Shown here piece by piece: positions 1 to 9,669 of a stretch of DNA of 64,000 nucleotides. The stretch is taken from assembly GCF_000526195.1 (NCBI RefSeq), contig NZ_JAFP01000001.1:310001-374000 (forward strand), given 5' to 3'. The DNA is from Hippea sp. KM1. GTDB lineage: Bacteria; Campylobacterota_A; Desulfurellia; Desulfurellales; Hippeaceae. A program made the translations under genes and the position numbers. How positions within the stretch are numbered: the first letter of the stretch is position 1; each line of letters starts with the position of its first letter. The notes below the pieces were generated by a model. That model searched no databases. It saw only the letters and a program-made list of their open reading frames with translations, and was not told where the DNA came from.

Positions 1-2
1 AT

Positions 3-644
3 AAATACAACGGACCTACGGATGATGCTTTGGTTGAAAGCGCCCATAGGTGGGTTAGAAGGATAGAGGATGCAGGCTTTGTCAATATGAAGGTTTCCAT
101 AAAATCATCAGATCCCCTATCGACGATTATCTGCAATGAAAAGATATCACAGCTTATAGACTATCCCCTGCATTTGGGCGTGACGGAGGCTGGAAGCTCA
201 AGGGAGGGGATTGTTAAGTCAACCTCGGCTTTAGCTGTTTTACTCAGGCAGGGGATCGGTGATACAATAAGGATATCATTGACTGAACCGCCCGAGAATG
301 AGATAGATGTTTGCTATGAGTTGTTGAATGCACTGCATTTAAGAAAGAAGCGCTCGATAGATTTTGTATCATGTCCCACATGCGGGAGGATCGAGATAGA
401 CCTGCTCTCCTTGGTGGATGAGTTAAAAAGGAGGCTATCTGATATAGACAAGCCCATAAAGGTTGCCGTTATGGGGTGTGTGGTTAATGCCCTTGGTGAG
501 GCAAAGGAGGCGGACATAGCCATAGCCGGAGGAAGGCATTTTGGCCTGATTATAAAAGAGGGAAAGATTGTGAAAAAGGTTAAAGAGGATAGGCTTGTTG
601 ATGAGTTTGAGGCGTTTGTGAGGGAGTATGCGAAGGATAAATAG
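3..644 (+). CDS. ispG: IspG (GcpE), 4-hydroxy-3-methylbut-2-enyl diphosphate synthase, C-terminal part
   Basis: IspG reduces 2-C-methyl-erythritol 2,4-cyclodiphosphate in the MEP isoprenoid pathway, using a [4Fe-4S] cluster. The frame is open from the left edge (KYNGPTDDALVESA...), so the N-terminal part of the gene lies outside the window. The C-terminal iron-sulfur domain is present with the CPTCGRIEIDL pair of cysteines and the third ligand in MGCVVNALGEAK. The usual family sequence at the last motif is VNGPGEA; the ALGEAK form is one I associate with Campylobacterota, a hint about lineage. The 3' end overlaps the next gene by 17 bp, so it heads or belongs to a long co-transcribed run. Confidence 0.93.
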   Translation, partial: KYNGPTDDALVESAHRWVRRIEDAGFVNMKVSIKSSDPLSTIICNEKISQLIDYPLHLGVTEAGSSREGIVKSTSALAVLLRQGIGDTIRISLTEPPENEIDVCYELLNALHLRKKRSIDFVSCPTCGRIEIDLLSLVDELKRRLSDIDKPIKVAVMGCVVNALGEAKEADIAIAGGRHFGLIIKEGKIVKKVKEDRLVDEFEAFVREYAKDK

Positions 645-2265
645 GTTTGTTTTGGTTGTCCTTGTCGTTTTTGGTTTCTATCAGTCGGCCTGTGCAGGTT
701 TGAGTCAGAGGGTTGTCTATCACTACACGGCAGGGTATCTGGCGTTTTTTAAAGGCGATTTTAAGAATGCATCAAAACATATGTGGGCTGTATTTCCCCT
801 TGTTAAGTCGAGGGATTTCTTCAACGAGCTTTCCGATGTGCTGATATACCGTGGCGATTATTACAAGGCCGCCAGGGTGTTAAGGAAGGCCATATCCATT
901 TACAAAAACGACAAGGAGTTTTATTACAAGCTCTTCGATGTTTACACCATCTTAAGGGATAAGAAGAAGGCTGAGGAGTTGATGGCGGTCATACAGAAAC
1001 GGTTTGAGAATCAGCCCAGAACATTAAAGGGTATGGCTTTTATGTATATAAAGAACGGCGAGTATGAAAAGGCCTATCCAAAGCTTAAGGAGTATTTGAA
1101 GCTAAAGCCCAACGATCCTGCGGCTTTGTATTATTTGGGTGAGGTTTGTTTGAAACTTAAGAAGATGGAGTGTGCAAGGGATGCCCTAAAGAAGGCCTAT
1201 GGCCTTGCGCCCAATAATTTGAGGATAGCCTTTTCGCTGGCGAGTATTTATGAGAAGGAACATAACTATAAAGGGGCTGTTGGGATTTACGATAAGCTTC
1301 CCAAAACCCACTTCATCTGGTATTTCATGGGAAACGATTATTACCTGATGGGGGATTATAAAAAGTCGTTTGAGGGTTTTGAGAAGGCCTTTGGATTGTC
1401 AAAGAGGGTGGACTATTTAGAGAAGTTGATGTTTGTCGGCATCAGAGCCGGCATGTTTGACAGGGTTAGGGGTTATTGCGATGATTTTTCCGATCTGGTT
1501 CATGAGTCGGATAGATTGAAGCTGTTTTGCGGGATAGCCTATAGGGATAACTGCACCAGGGCCTTTGGGTATCTTGATAAGATAAATCCGAAGGTGGCGT
1601 TTTTTGATGAGGTTGTTTATGTTAAGATAGACTGTCTTGTTAAGCAAAAGGATTGGGATAAACTAAAGACGCTCATCGACTCATACGATAAGCTGGATTA
1701 TTACCTGTATGCCTCATCTGCCCTGGTTCGACATAAGATGTGCAAAGAGGCTTTGGGGCTTTTGTCTGTTGCACTGGATAGGTTTAAAGATCAATCAAAA
1801 AGGGCGAAGCTTTACTTCTATCGGGGTGATATATATTACGATTGCCTAAAGAAGAGGGATAAGGCCATAGAGGATCTGAAGAGCTCTTTGAGACTAAACC
1901 CCAAGGATGCGAGGGTTTTGAACTATTTGGGGTATCTCTATATCGATGAGGATATTGATGCGGCCAGGGGGGTTAAACTGGTTGAGAAGGCCTTAGAGAT
2001 AGATAAAGACAACCCGTATTACCTGGATAGCCTCGGATGGGGGTATTACAAGCTTGGTGAATACAAAAAAGCAGAGGAATTTCTAAAAAGGGCCATTGAG
2101 TTGTTTGGTCATGATAGGGAATCCTTGCTGATAAGCCTTAAGCATCTGGCCCGGGTTTACATAAAGCAGAAAGAGAAAGATAAAGCCGTTGAGACGCTCA
2201 AGAAAGCCAGGGATATATCGCCTAACGATAAGGAGGTAAACAAGCTATTGGAAGAATTAAGATAG
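628..2265 (+). CDS. Exported tetratricopeptide-repeat protein
   Basis: A 545-residue protein built almost wholly of TPR units (for example the segments with YYLGEVCLKLKKMECARDAL and YYLDSLGWGYYKLGEYKKAE). The N-terminus has a basic start (MRRINR), a hydrophobic stretch and an ACA-G site near residue 23, so export to the periplasm or outer membrane by signal peptidase I is likely; a lipobox is not convincing. TPR proteins of this kind scaffold envelope complexes; no enzymatic domain is seen. It sits between ispG (17-bp overlap) and a lytic transglycosylase, which suggests an envelope role, but the specific partner is unknown. Confidence 0.85.
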   Translation: MRRINRFVLVVLVVFGFYQSACAGLSQRVVYHYTAGYLAFFKGDFKNASKHMWAVFPLVKSRDFFNELSDVLIYRGDYYKAARVLRKAISIYKNDKEFYYKLFDVYTILRDKKKAEELMAVIQKRFENQPRTLKGMAFMYIKNGEYEKAYPKLKEYLKLKPNDPAALYYLGEVCLKLKKMECARDALKKAYGLAPNNLRIAFSLASIYEKEHNYKGAVGIYDKLPKTHFIWYFMGNDYYLMGDYKKSFEGFEKAFGLSKRVDYLEKLMFVGIRAGMFDRVRGYCDDFSDLVHESDRLKLFCGIAYRDNCTRAFGYLDKINPKVAFFDEVVYVKIDCLVKQKDWDKLKTLIDSYDKLDYYLYASSALVRHKMCKEALGLLSVALDRFKDQSKRAKLYFYRGDIYYDCLKKRDKAIEDLKSSLRLNPKDARVLNYLGYLYIDEDIDAARGVKLVEKALEIDKDNPYYLDSLGWGYYKLGEYKKAEEFLKRAIELFGHDRESLLISLKHLARVYIKQKEKDKAVETLKKARDISPNDKEVNKLLEELR

Positions 2266-2882
2266 CCGTTTTGGCCTCTGTTTTCTTTCTTTTAGGCGGT
2301 GAATGTCTGGGCGGTTTGGTGGCCTTGAAGGATAAAAGCGGCAAGGTGGTGTATACAAACATCACACGAGGCGTGTTCTTCAGAGCGGCGTTCAAAAGCG
2401 GCTATTCAAAGTCAAAGGTTTTGCAATTAATAGAGGATGCGGCTAAGCGTTACGGGGTTGACTCGGCCCTGGTTAAGGCCATAGCGAAGATTGAGTCTGA
2501 TTACAACCCTATGGCCACATCAAGCAAGAGCGCAAAGGGTGTTATGCAGTTGATGGATAAGACAGCTAAGTTTTACGGTGTTGAGGATCCATACGATGTT
2601 GAACAGAACATCAAAGGAGGGGTTCTATTCCTTAAGCATTTGATAGAGAAATACCATGATGTCAGGCTTGTGGCAGCGGCCTATAACGCCGGTGAGACCG
2701 CGGTTGATAGGTATAAGGGCATACCGCCCTATGCAGAAACAAGGCGTTATGTGGAGAAGTTTTTAAGGGTCTATAAGGGTGGGTATAGGTTGGCTGTAAA
2801 ACACAGATATACCCATAGAAGCTTTAGAAGGATCGTTTACAAGAACGGCGTTTTTACGAATCTAAAGGCTGGCTTATGGTAA
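2247..2882 (+). CDS. Lytic transglycosylase (SLT domain), probably exported
   Basis: Cleaves peptidoglycan glycan strands. The SLT domain carries the catalytic glutamate in IAKIESDYNP, followed by GVMQLMDKTA and the AAYNAGETAV signature; a short DUF4124-like segment (LKDKSGKVVYTN) precedes it. Start choice is unusual: TTG at 2271 gives an N-terminus with no basic residues, whereas reading from ATT at 2247 gives MGRIKIAVLASVFFLLGG, a complete signal peptide, and AGGAGG at 2231-2236 is well placed for it. An in-frame TAA at 2229 rules out anything longer. I therefore prefer the rare ATT start. The last 7 bp overlap pgsA. Confidence 0.85.
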   Translation: MGRIKIAVLASVFFLLGGECLGGLVALKDKSGKVVYTNITRGVFFRAAFKSGYSKSKVLQLIEDAAKRYGVDSALVKAIAKIESDYNPMATSSKSAKGVMQLMDKTAKFYGVEDPYDVEQNIKGGVLFLKHLIEKYHDVRLVAAAYNAGETAVDRYKGIPPYAETRRYVEKFLRVYKGGYRLAVKHRYTHRSFRRIVYKNGVFTNLKAGLW

Positions 2883-3394
2883 GGCATCTGCCCAATATTC
2901 TGTCGATATTCAGGGTGTTTGATTTGATAATAGTGGTGCTTTTTCTTGAAAGGGGCTATCGCATCTGGGCGTTTGTGTTCTTTGTTATAGGTGTTTTAAG
3001 CGATGTCTTGGATGGGCATATTGCAAGGAAAAGCAAGGCCATTACGAAGATAGGAAAGATACTGGATCCCTTGGCCGATAAGGTGTTGGTTGTTGGCATA
3101 TTGATTGCCTTGATAAGAATCATGGACATTCCGTACTGGATGGTGATAGTAATTGTTTTCAGGGAGTTTGCCGTTACCGGTTTAAGGGTTGTTGCTGCAA
3201 GCGAGAGCGTGGTTATATCGGCCAATGTGTGGGGCAAGCTTAAAACAACAAGCCAGTTTGTTGCACTGGGTTTGCTTATTCTGGGTTATAGAGAGATAGG
3301 CGTGTATATGCTGTTTTTGGCCGTTGTAATGACGCTTATATCCGGATATGTATATTACAGGGAGTATTTTAAGGATAGGGATGTCTTCGCTTAA
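2876..3394 (+). CDS. pgsA: CDP-diacylglycerol-glycerol-3-phosphate 3-phosphatidyltransferase
   Basis: Makes phosphatidylglycerol phosphate, the first committed step to PG and cardiolipin, at the inner membrane. The CDP-alcohol phosphotransferase motif is complete: DVLDGHIAR followed after eight residues by G, then DPLAD, fitting D-x2-DG-x2-AR-x8-G-x3-D-x3-D. The N-terminal LPNILSIFRV matches the family start. At 172 residues with four or five membrane segments it is of normal length. It overlaps the transglycosylase by 7 bp and the prenyltransferase by 14 bp. Confidence 0.93.
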   Translation: MVRHLPNILSIFRVFDLIIVVLFLERGYRIWAFVFFVIGVLSDVLDGHIARKSKAITKIGKILDPLADKVLVVGILIALIRIMDIPYWMVIVIVFREFAVTGLRVVAASESVVISANVWGKLKTTSQFVALGLLILGYREIGVYMLFLAVVMTLISGYVYYREYFKDRDVFA

Positions 3395-4235
3395 GAAGTT
3401 TTTGTCTATGATAAAGTTTGAGCATACCATATTCGCCCTGCCCTTTGCCTATATAGGCATGGTTATGGGTTTTAAGAGTGGCTTTTCTTTTAAGGTGTTT
3501 CTGCTTGTTAGCATAGCCATGGCCTCTGCAAGGAGTGCGGCTATGGCTCTAAACCGCATTATAGACAGAAAATACGATGCTTTGAATGAGAGGACCAAAA
3601 ATAGGGAGATTCCAGCCGGTAAGATAAAGCTATCGCAGGCCTATATCTTTACGGCCATATCCATTGTTATCTTTGAGGTTTCCACCTATTTCATAAACGA
3701 TCTGGCCTTTAGGCTATCGCCTATTGCGCTGTTTTTTGTGATAACATACTCATACACGAAGCGCTTTAGCTTGTTGTGTCATCTCTATTTGGGTGCAACG
3801 GACGCCATAGCGCCCTTGGGTGGTTATGTTGCAGCAGCAGGGGAGCTAACAGAGCCTATCTGGTTCTTGGCTATATTCGTTATGTTCTGGATTGCCGGTT
3901 TCGATGTGCTGTATGCCCTGCAGGATGAGCGTTTCGATAGAGAGCACGGCCTTCATTCCATACCCGTGAGGTTCGGCACAAAAGGGGCCTTGTTTGCAGC
4001 GAAGCTCTTTCACGGCATAGGTTTTGTTTTTTTGATCCTTAGCATAGCTGAGTTTGGGTTGTCGTGGATTGCCTATGCAGGCGCAATTGTTGTGCTTGGT
4101 TTGCTTGTGGTTGAGCATCTGCTGGTTGACCCGAATGACCCAAAAAAGATAAACATTGCTTTTTTTAATATCAACAGCTATATTAGCTTAGTGTTGCTAT
4201 TTGCTTTTGTTTTGGGGAGATATTGCTGTGGATAA
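3381..4235 (+). CDS. UbiA-family prenyltransferase (UbiA/MqnP type)
   Basis: Membrane aromatic prenyltransferase of quinone synthesis. Both Asp-rich motifs are present: NRIIDRKYDALNERTKNR near residue 60 and DVLYALQDERFDREHG near residue 175; the rest is about eight hydrophobic helices. The family includes 4-hydroxybenzoate polyprenyltransferase and MqnP of the futalosine menaquinone pathway. An anaerobe of the suspected lineage would use menaquinone, so MqnP is plausible, but sequence alone does not decide. I chose ATG 3381 (MSSLKKFLSMIKFEHT) over GTG at 3348 because it gives the normal family N-terminus; it overlaps pgsA by 14 bp. Confidence 0.88.
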   Translation: MSSLKKFLSMIKFEHTIFALPFAYIGMVMGFKSGFSFKVFLLVSIAMASARSAAMALNRIIDRKYDALNERTKNREIPAGKIKLSQAYIFTAISIVIFEVSTYFINDLAFRLSPIALFFVITYSYTKRFSLLCHLYLGATDAIAPLGGYVAAAGELTEPIWFLAIFVMFWIAGFDVLYALQDERFDREHGLHSIPVRFGTKGALFAAKLFHGIGFVFLILSIAEFGLSWIAYAGAIVVLGLLVVEHLLVDPNDPKKINIAFFNINSYISLVLLFAFVLGRYCCG

Positions 4236-4776
4236 CAAAAGAAGGGACAGGCGCATAAAAAACAGGGTTGTCATATACTATAAAAAACTGAAAGAGGATG
4301 AGGTCGAATCTGTTAAGGAGGAGATTTACAACAGGATAGAGCCTGAGGATTCCTTCAGCTTCTTTGCCTCCCTATACAATATGGATTCCAGATTTGGCGA
4401 CCTGAACAAGGCCTTTGTCTTGATTATGAAGGAGATGGACGCAAAGCTCAATTACATAATAGAGCTTCTAAGGGGTGATAATCCAGCTGATACATTTAAG
4501 GGCTTTGAGAGATCCGAAACATGCGATCTATCATCCTATGGCTTGTCGTTTAAATGCGGGGATTGTCTTGAGGGCGATGTGATATATGGAAGGGTGTTTC
4601 TGCCTATAGCCTCCCACTATGCCATAAAGCTTTTAGGCAGGATAGTTAGGGTTGGGGGTGATGGCTGTGTGGGTATGGATATTGAACACATTACAGCGGC
4701 CGATAGGGAGTTGATTATACACTATATGGTTTATTTTGAAAGAAAACTGGCAAAGAGCAAACTCAATGAACAGTGA
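4228..4776 (+). CDS. PilZ-domain protein
   Basis: A 182-residue protein whose C-terminal half has the PilZ outline: DLSSYGLSF, a GDVIYGRVFLP strand, LLGRIVRV, then GCVGMDIEHITAADRELIIHYM. PilZ domains usually bind cyclic di-GMP; the N-terminal RRDRRIKNR may supply the arginines but the canonical RxxxR spacing is not clear, so binding is uncertain. GTG 4228 is chosen because it overlaps the preceding stop by 8 bp; TTG 4201 would run deep into the prenyltransferase gene. A second PilZ protein lies at 8050. Confidence 0.72.
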   Translation: MDNKRRDRRIKNRVVIYYKKLKEDEVESVKEEIYNRIEPEDSFSFFASLYNMDSRFGDLNKAFVLIMKEMDAKLNYIIELLRGDNPADTFKGFERSETCDLSSYGLSFKCGDCLEGDVIYGRVFLPIASHYAIKLLGRIVRVGGDGCVGMDIEHITAADRELIIHYMVYFERKLAKSKLNEQ

Positions 4777-5173
4777 ATTCTGGATTTTGCAGGCCATATT
4801 TGACTTAGGCCTTGTGGGCTATATTCTTTTGAGTCGGTATTATGAGAAGAAGGAGAGGGAGGGGCTTTTAAGGCTGATTGAGAGCCTGAAGAATTTGGTG
4901 GAGAAGCAGAAGGAGTTGATAAATATAGCCAACTTGAGGATAACGGACCATCAGGATAGGCTCAATAGTATACTTGATGACATCAGGAAGAAGAATACGC
5001 TTTTGACCGAACTGCTCAGCACCATCAAGAACAAGACATACCAGGATGATGTCAAGCTTAGGGTTATAAGCCTAAAGCAAGAGGGTAAGAGTGTGGATGA
5101 GATAGCAAAACAGCTGAACATGAGCAAGGGTGAGGTGGAATTGATTATAAAACTCTATGAGGGGGTTGAATAG
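4766..5173 (+). CDS. Membrane-anchored coiled-coil protein with C-terminal HTH-like segment (DUF2802-like)
   Basis: A 135-residue protein with one N-terminal hydrophobic helix (FWILQAIFDLGLVGYILL), a central coiled coil of about 60 residues, and a C-terminal segment VISLKQEGKSVDEIAKQL that looks like a small helix-turn-helix. This architecture resembles DUF2802 proteins often found near motility and chemotaxis genes. Its position between a PilZ gene (11-bp overlap) and glnB (adjacent) gives no sure role. ATG 4766 is preferred to the earlier ATG 4736 because of the overlap geometry and the clean membrane anchor. Confidence 0.65.
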   Translation: MNSEFWILQAIFDLGLVGYILLSRYYEKKEREGLLRLIESLKNLVEKQKELINIANLRITDHQDRLNSILDDIRKKNTLLTELLSTIKNKTYQDDVKLRVISLKQEGKSVDEIAKQLNMSKGEVELIIKLYEGVE

Positions 5174-5512
<339 letters not shown>

Positions 5513-5518
5513 CCCTTG

Positions 5519-8053
5519 ATGAGTGCGATTGATAAGCTTATCAGTCAAAGCCTTGATGAGAAGAAGGAGCTATTTGAGCAGCTTAAGCAACTCAACTCTA
5601 TAAGAAGGAAAGTCAGATATATCGTCAAATCCCATACCGATTGGATCGATGGTAAGCTTGGTAGGGTTTTTGATGCTGTTTTTCCTAAGGATGAAATCTG
5701 CGTGGTGGCAGTTGGCGGCTATGGCAGGAGACAGCTAAACCCCCATTCCGATATAGATATAATGGTTGTACCTTCTAATATGACCGATGTGGATGAGGGC
5801 GTTAGGGGGGTGTATGATTTCCTTTATGGGGTCGATTATGACTGCAGCGTTGCTGTTAGGAGCATAGATGAGTGTGTTGAGTTTTCAAAAGACGATGATA
5901 CGATAAAGACATCGCTTGCCGATAGCAGGTTCTTGTGGGGTAATCGTTCGATATATGAGAGATACCAGGATGTTTTAAAGAACAGGATCTTAAAAGACGA
6001 TGTCGACGGCTTCATACAGGCTAAGATGGACTATCTTAACAGGATGCATTCACGATACGGTAATACTGTTTATGTGCTTGAGCCCAATGTAAAGGAAGGA
6101 GTTGGCTCTTTAAGGGATTACCATGTGCTTATCTGGATAGCCAAGGTGTTGTTTGGCATAAAAAACGCCATAGAGATGCAAAAGAAGGGGCTTTTGGATG
6201 CAGACAGCTATGCAAAGTTGAGGGAGTCTTTGTATTTCTTATGGCAGTTGAGGAATGCCCTGCATTTTGATGCAGGCAAGAAGAACGATGTGTTATTCTT
6301 GGATTTAAGGCGGAAGATGGCCTTGAGTATGGGTTTTTCTGATAGCCAGAGGTTTTTGGCCGAAGATAGATTGATGAGGCGTTATTACTACAACGCACAG
6401 AACCTAAACAGGGTTGTTGACTATAGCCTTGAGGGTTTCTTTAAGAAGGTTTCGCACACCTATGTATTTTTAGACGATAGGATCAGGATAAACGATAGGA
6501 TAGATGTTAACCGATGCGATAGCGTTTTGGGTGTATTTGAGGCGTTTTACTATTCTGCCCTCTATTCAAAACCCTTAACAGCGAAGAGCTTAAGGCTTGC
6601 AAAGGGCTTTGTATCGGATGCAGCAAGGCAGAGGGATTCGTATTCTGTGGCCTTCATCTTTAGGCAGTTGCTCTCTCTTGAAACCGACATCTCCTATACT
6701 ATTAGACAGATGCACGAGATAGCCCTGCTTGATAGGTATATACCGGAATTTGGTAATGTTTGCTGCCTGACGGAGAATAGCCTCTATCACAAATACACGG
6801 TTGATGAGCACTCTATACAGACATTGGTTAATTTAGAAAGGCTGTATCATTACGATGTGCCAAAGACCTTTGTTATGAGATTGGCCTATATATGGAAGAA
6901 TCTAAAGCCCCACGATAGGTTTGTTTTGAGGCTTGCTGCGCTTTTGCACGATATAGGCAAGATAGAGAAGAAGCACCACGAGATAGTGGGGGAAAAGCTT
7001 GCAGGCGAGATAGCAAAGAGGCTCCATTTGGGGGATGATTTGAAGAAGAAGCTTGAGTTTTTGGTTAGAAACCACCTTCTAATTAACCGCATCATCTCCA
7101 CCCTGGATGTGGACGACCCAAAAACCGTTGAGGATTTCTTAAGGGTGGTGGATAGCAAGGAAAAGCTTAACCTCCTTATGCTTCTGACCTATGCAGATAT
7201 GAAGGCTGTCAACGACAATGTCTGGACAGGCTGGAAGGAGAGCCTAATCGAGACATTGTATCTGAAGGCCACATATACATTTGAAAACAGGGATTACGAT
7301 GAGTATCTAAAGATCAATGCTAAGGCCTCCCGTGAGAAGATAAAGGCCATATTGGGCAGGTGTTATCATGAACTTATCGATACATTCCCAGATAATATCT
7401 TCAATGACATAGACGATGCAACGATGGTTAAATACATAAAGGACATCAAGGATACAAGCAGGAATGTGTTTGCCTATGTGGATGAGAAGACCGAGACGGT
7501 TAAGGTAGTTGTTTATTATAAAAACATCTTTGGTTTCTTCAATAAAATCAGCGGTGTTCTGGCCTGTCAGGATATAAGCATAATAACCGCCAAGTCTTAC
7601 AATCTCAGCGACAACATGATAGTTGATGTTTTGAGTGTTAAGGCCAATGACGGCGGTGTGGATGCCGATGCTATTCAGTCCATGCTAAGGAGTGTGCTTG
7701 ATGGGGAATTTGATCTGGATAGGTGCATGGAGTCGAAGAAGAACAGATTTCTAAGCAGGCTTGAGAGGGCCAAATTGGAGTTAACGCTTCAGCAGGTGGA
7801 TGTTAAGGTTGATAATAGTGTTAGCGATTTATATACTGTAATACGGGTATACGCCCCGGATAGGGTGGGTCTGGTTTATTACATAACCAAGGTGTTCGCC
7901 GAATTTAGGCTACAGGTGGGTATGTTTATTTTGGATACAAAGGGTAATATGGCCGTCGATACATTCTATGTGATTGGTGAGGATTTTAAGAAGATCTATT
8001 CGCCAAAGATATTAGAGCTTATAAAGAGTAAGCTATATGAGGTGTTGGCTTGA
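5519..8053 (+). CDS. glnD: Bifunctional PII uridylyltransferase/uridylyl-removing enzyme
   Basis: Uridylylates PII when glutamine is low and removes UMP when it is high. Domains in order: nucleotidyltransferase with GGYGRRQLNPHSDIDIMVV near residues 70-90; GlnD helical domain; HD hydrolase with LLHDIGKIEKKHH near residue 478; two C-terminal ACT domains, about 660-730 and 770-840, that sense glutamine. At 844 residues it matches the family. Both active centres look intact. ATG 5519 is preferred; TTG 5516 directly precedes it. It overlaps the next gene by 4 bp. Confidence 0.96.
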   Translation: MSAIDKLISQSLDEKKELFEQLKQLNSIRRKVRYIVKSHTDWIDGKLGRVFDAVFPKDEICVVAVGGYGRRQLNPHSDIDIMVVPSNMTDVDEGVRGVYDFLYGVDYDCSVAVRSIDECVEFSKDDDTIKTSLADSRFLWGNRSIYERYQDVLKNRILKDDVDGFIQAKMDYLNRMHSRYGNTVYVLEPNVKEGVGSLRDYHVLIWIAKVLFGIKNAIEMQKKGLLDADSYAKLRESLYFLWQLRNALHFDAGKKNDVLFLDLRRKMALSMGFSDSQRFLAEDRLMRRYYYNAQNLNRVVDYSLEGFFKKVSHTYVFLDDRIRINDRIDVNRCDSVLGVFEAFYYSALYSKPLTAKSLRLAKGFVSDAARQRDSYSVAFIFRQLLSLETDISYTIRQMHEIALLDRYIPEFGNVCCLTENSLYHKYTVDEHSIQTLVNLERLYHYDVPKTFVMRLAYIWKNLKPHDRFVLRLAALLHDIGKIEKKHHEIVGEKLAGEIAKRLHLGDDLKKKLEFLVRNHLLINRIISTLDVDDPKTVEDFLRVVDSKEKLNLLMLLTYADMKAVNDNVWTGWKESLIETLYLKATYTFENRDYDEYLKINAKASREKIKAILGRCYHELIDTFPDNIFNDIDDATMVKYIKDIKDTSRNVFAYVDEKTETVKVVVYYKNIFGFFNKISGVLACQDISIITAKSYNLSDNMIVDVLSVKANDGGVDADAIQSMLRSVLDGEFDLDRCMESKKNRFLSRLERAKLELTLQQVDVKVDNSVSDLYTVIRVYAPDRVGLVYYITKVFAEFRLQVGMFILDTKGNMAVDTFYVIGEDFKKIYSPKILELIKSKLYEVLA

Positions 8054-8733
8054 GAAGGGAGCCCATAAAGGTAGGAGATATAAATAAAGTTGTCCCTATA
8101 GGTCAGAAGATCGTTGTCTATCTTGAGGAAGGCAACTTTGAGGGCACATACTCAAGCTATATATACGACATAGACGACAGCGGTATATACATAGCCATGC
8201 CCACAAACGAAAAGGGCATTAAGGCCGTTGCCAGGATAAACGACAAGATAGAGATAAGCTTTGTCGATAGAAGGGGCTATAGGATCGGCTTTACATCCCG
8301 CCTGATCGATATAATAAAAGAGGGTAATAGGGTTATATACAAGATCGACAAGCCCCAGATGCTGGTTAAGATCGAATTGAGGGAGAATTTCAGGGTTCCT
8401 GTCCTTTTGGAGGCTAAATTTTACCTGTTTAAGAAGGGTAAGATAGTCCAGGCCGAGGGCACCATCCTGGATATAAGCGCAGGCGGTGTAAAGCTCTCCA
8501 CCGAGGTGGAGTTGGAGGTCAGGGATAGGGTGCTTTTGGAATTCAGCCTGGGTGAGTATAAATTGGAAGAGGTCGAGGCTGAGGTTGTAAGGAAGGCTAT
8601 AACCGGTGAGAAGGGCATAAACCATTACGGTTTAAGGTTTACCGATTTAAGCAAGGATCAGGAGGATAAGATCATAAAGTTCTGCATATCCAAGCAGGTT
8701 GAGATGGCAAGAAAGATGAAGGGGCTTGAATAA
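8050..8733 (+). CDS. YcgR-like PilZ protein, predicted cyclic di-GMP receptor
   Basis: A 227-residue protein with an N-terminal YcgR-type beta domain (about 1-105) and a C-terminal PilZ domain. The ligand signature is present: RENFRVP (RxxxR) followed by DISAGGVKL (D/NxSxxG). YcgR binds c-di-GMP and slows the flagellar motor; no flagellar gene lies nearby so the target is open. TTG 8050 overlaps the glnD stop (TTGA). A diguanylate cyclase with an intact GGEEF lies at 29872-31260 in the same window and could supply the signal. Confidence 0.85.
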   Translation: MRREPIKVGDINKVVPIGQKIVVYLEEGNFEGTYSSYIYDIDDSGIYIAMPTNEKGIKAVARINDKIEISFVDRRGYRIGFTSRLIDIIKEGNRVIYKIDKPQMLVKIELRENFRVPVLLEAKFYLFKKGKIVQAEGTILDISAGGVKLSTEVELEVRDRVLLEFSLGEYKLEEVEAEVVRKAITGEKGINHYGLRFTDLSKDQEDKIIKFCISKQVEMARKMKGLE

Positions 8734-9669
8734 GTGGATTTAGATAGACTGAGAAGCGCCAGGGTTGCTGTTGTTGGGGATTTGATCTGCGATAAGTATG
8801 TGATGGGAAGGGTTGAGAGGATCTCACCCGAGGCGCCTGTCCCCATCGTTAGGGTTGAAAGGGAGAGCTATTTTTTGGGGGGTGCCTCCAATGTGGCGTT
8901 GAATTTAAAGAGCCTGGGTTGTGATGTGTATCTGTTTGGTGTTGTGGGCAACGATTCATGCGGCAAAAGGCTTGTGAATATGATTAAAGAGAGCGGCCTG
9001 GATGTTGGTGGTATTATGGTCTTACCCGATAGGCCCACCACCTTAAAGACCCGTGTTATAGCACAATCCCAGCAGATAGTCAGGTTTGATAGGGAAAAGA
9101 TCCTTCAGATTGACAAGAAGTATGCGCTCCAAATAGCCTCAAAGGTTAAGGAGTCGGGTGTAAACGCCGTTATTGTTTCGGATTACGGCAAGGGCGTGGT
9201 TAGCAAACACTTGATTGATGCACTTAAGGGTCTGGGCGTATTTATTGCCGTCGATCCAAAGATAAAGAATGCAGATGCCTATAAAGGGGTTGATGTAATA
9301 ACCCCCAACCTAAAGGAGGCCTGCGAGATCAGCGGTGTTGAGATAGATGCTTTTGTTAACGGCATAGAGCTTGCCGCCAAGAAAATAATAAAAAAGACAC
9401 GGTGCAGGTATCTGCTCATAACCCAGGGTGAAAACGGCATGAGCCTATTTGATAGGGATGGCCTGATTATACACCAGCCCTCTCAGGCAAGGGATGTTTA
9501 CGATGTTACGGGTGCGGGTGATACGGTTATAGCCGTGCTGACGGCGGCTGTCTCGAGTGGTTTTGATATAAGGGATGCGGTTAGGCTATCCAATGCAGCA
9601 GCGGGTATAGTTGTGGGTAAGATGGGCACAGCAACGGTTAGCCTTGAGGAGTTAAAAGAGAACCTATGA
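8734..9669 (+). CDS. rfaE1: D-glycero-beta-D-manno-heptose-7-phosphate kinase
   Basis: PfkB-family sugar kinase that phosphorylates heptose 7-phosphate to the 1,7-bisphosphate for LPS inner core. The family hallmarks are VVGDLICDKYVMGRVERISPEA-type start (residues 12-34), GGASNVALNLKSLG, and the C-terminal anion-hole motif DVTGAGDTV. It is the stand-alone kinase half of HldE; the adenylyltransferase half is a separate gene at 25808-26299. GTG start at 8734 directly follows the previous stop; the 3' end overlaps kdsB by 4 bp. Confidence 0.93.
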   Translation: MDLDRLRSARVAVVGDLICDKYVMGRVERISPEAPVPIVRVERESYFLGGASNVALNLKSLGCDVYLFGVVGNDSCGKRLVNMIKESGLDVGGIMVLPDRPTTLKTRVIAQSQQIVRFDREKILQIDKKYALQIASKVKESGVNAVIVSDYGKGVVSKHLIDALKGLGVFIAVDPKIKNADAYKGVDVITPNLKEACEISGVEIDAFVNGIELAAKKIIKKTRCRYLLITQGENGMSLFDRDGLIIHQPSQARDVYDVTGAGDTVIAVLTAAVSSGFDIRDAVRLSNAAAGIVVGKMGTATVSLEELKENL

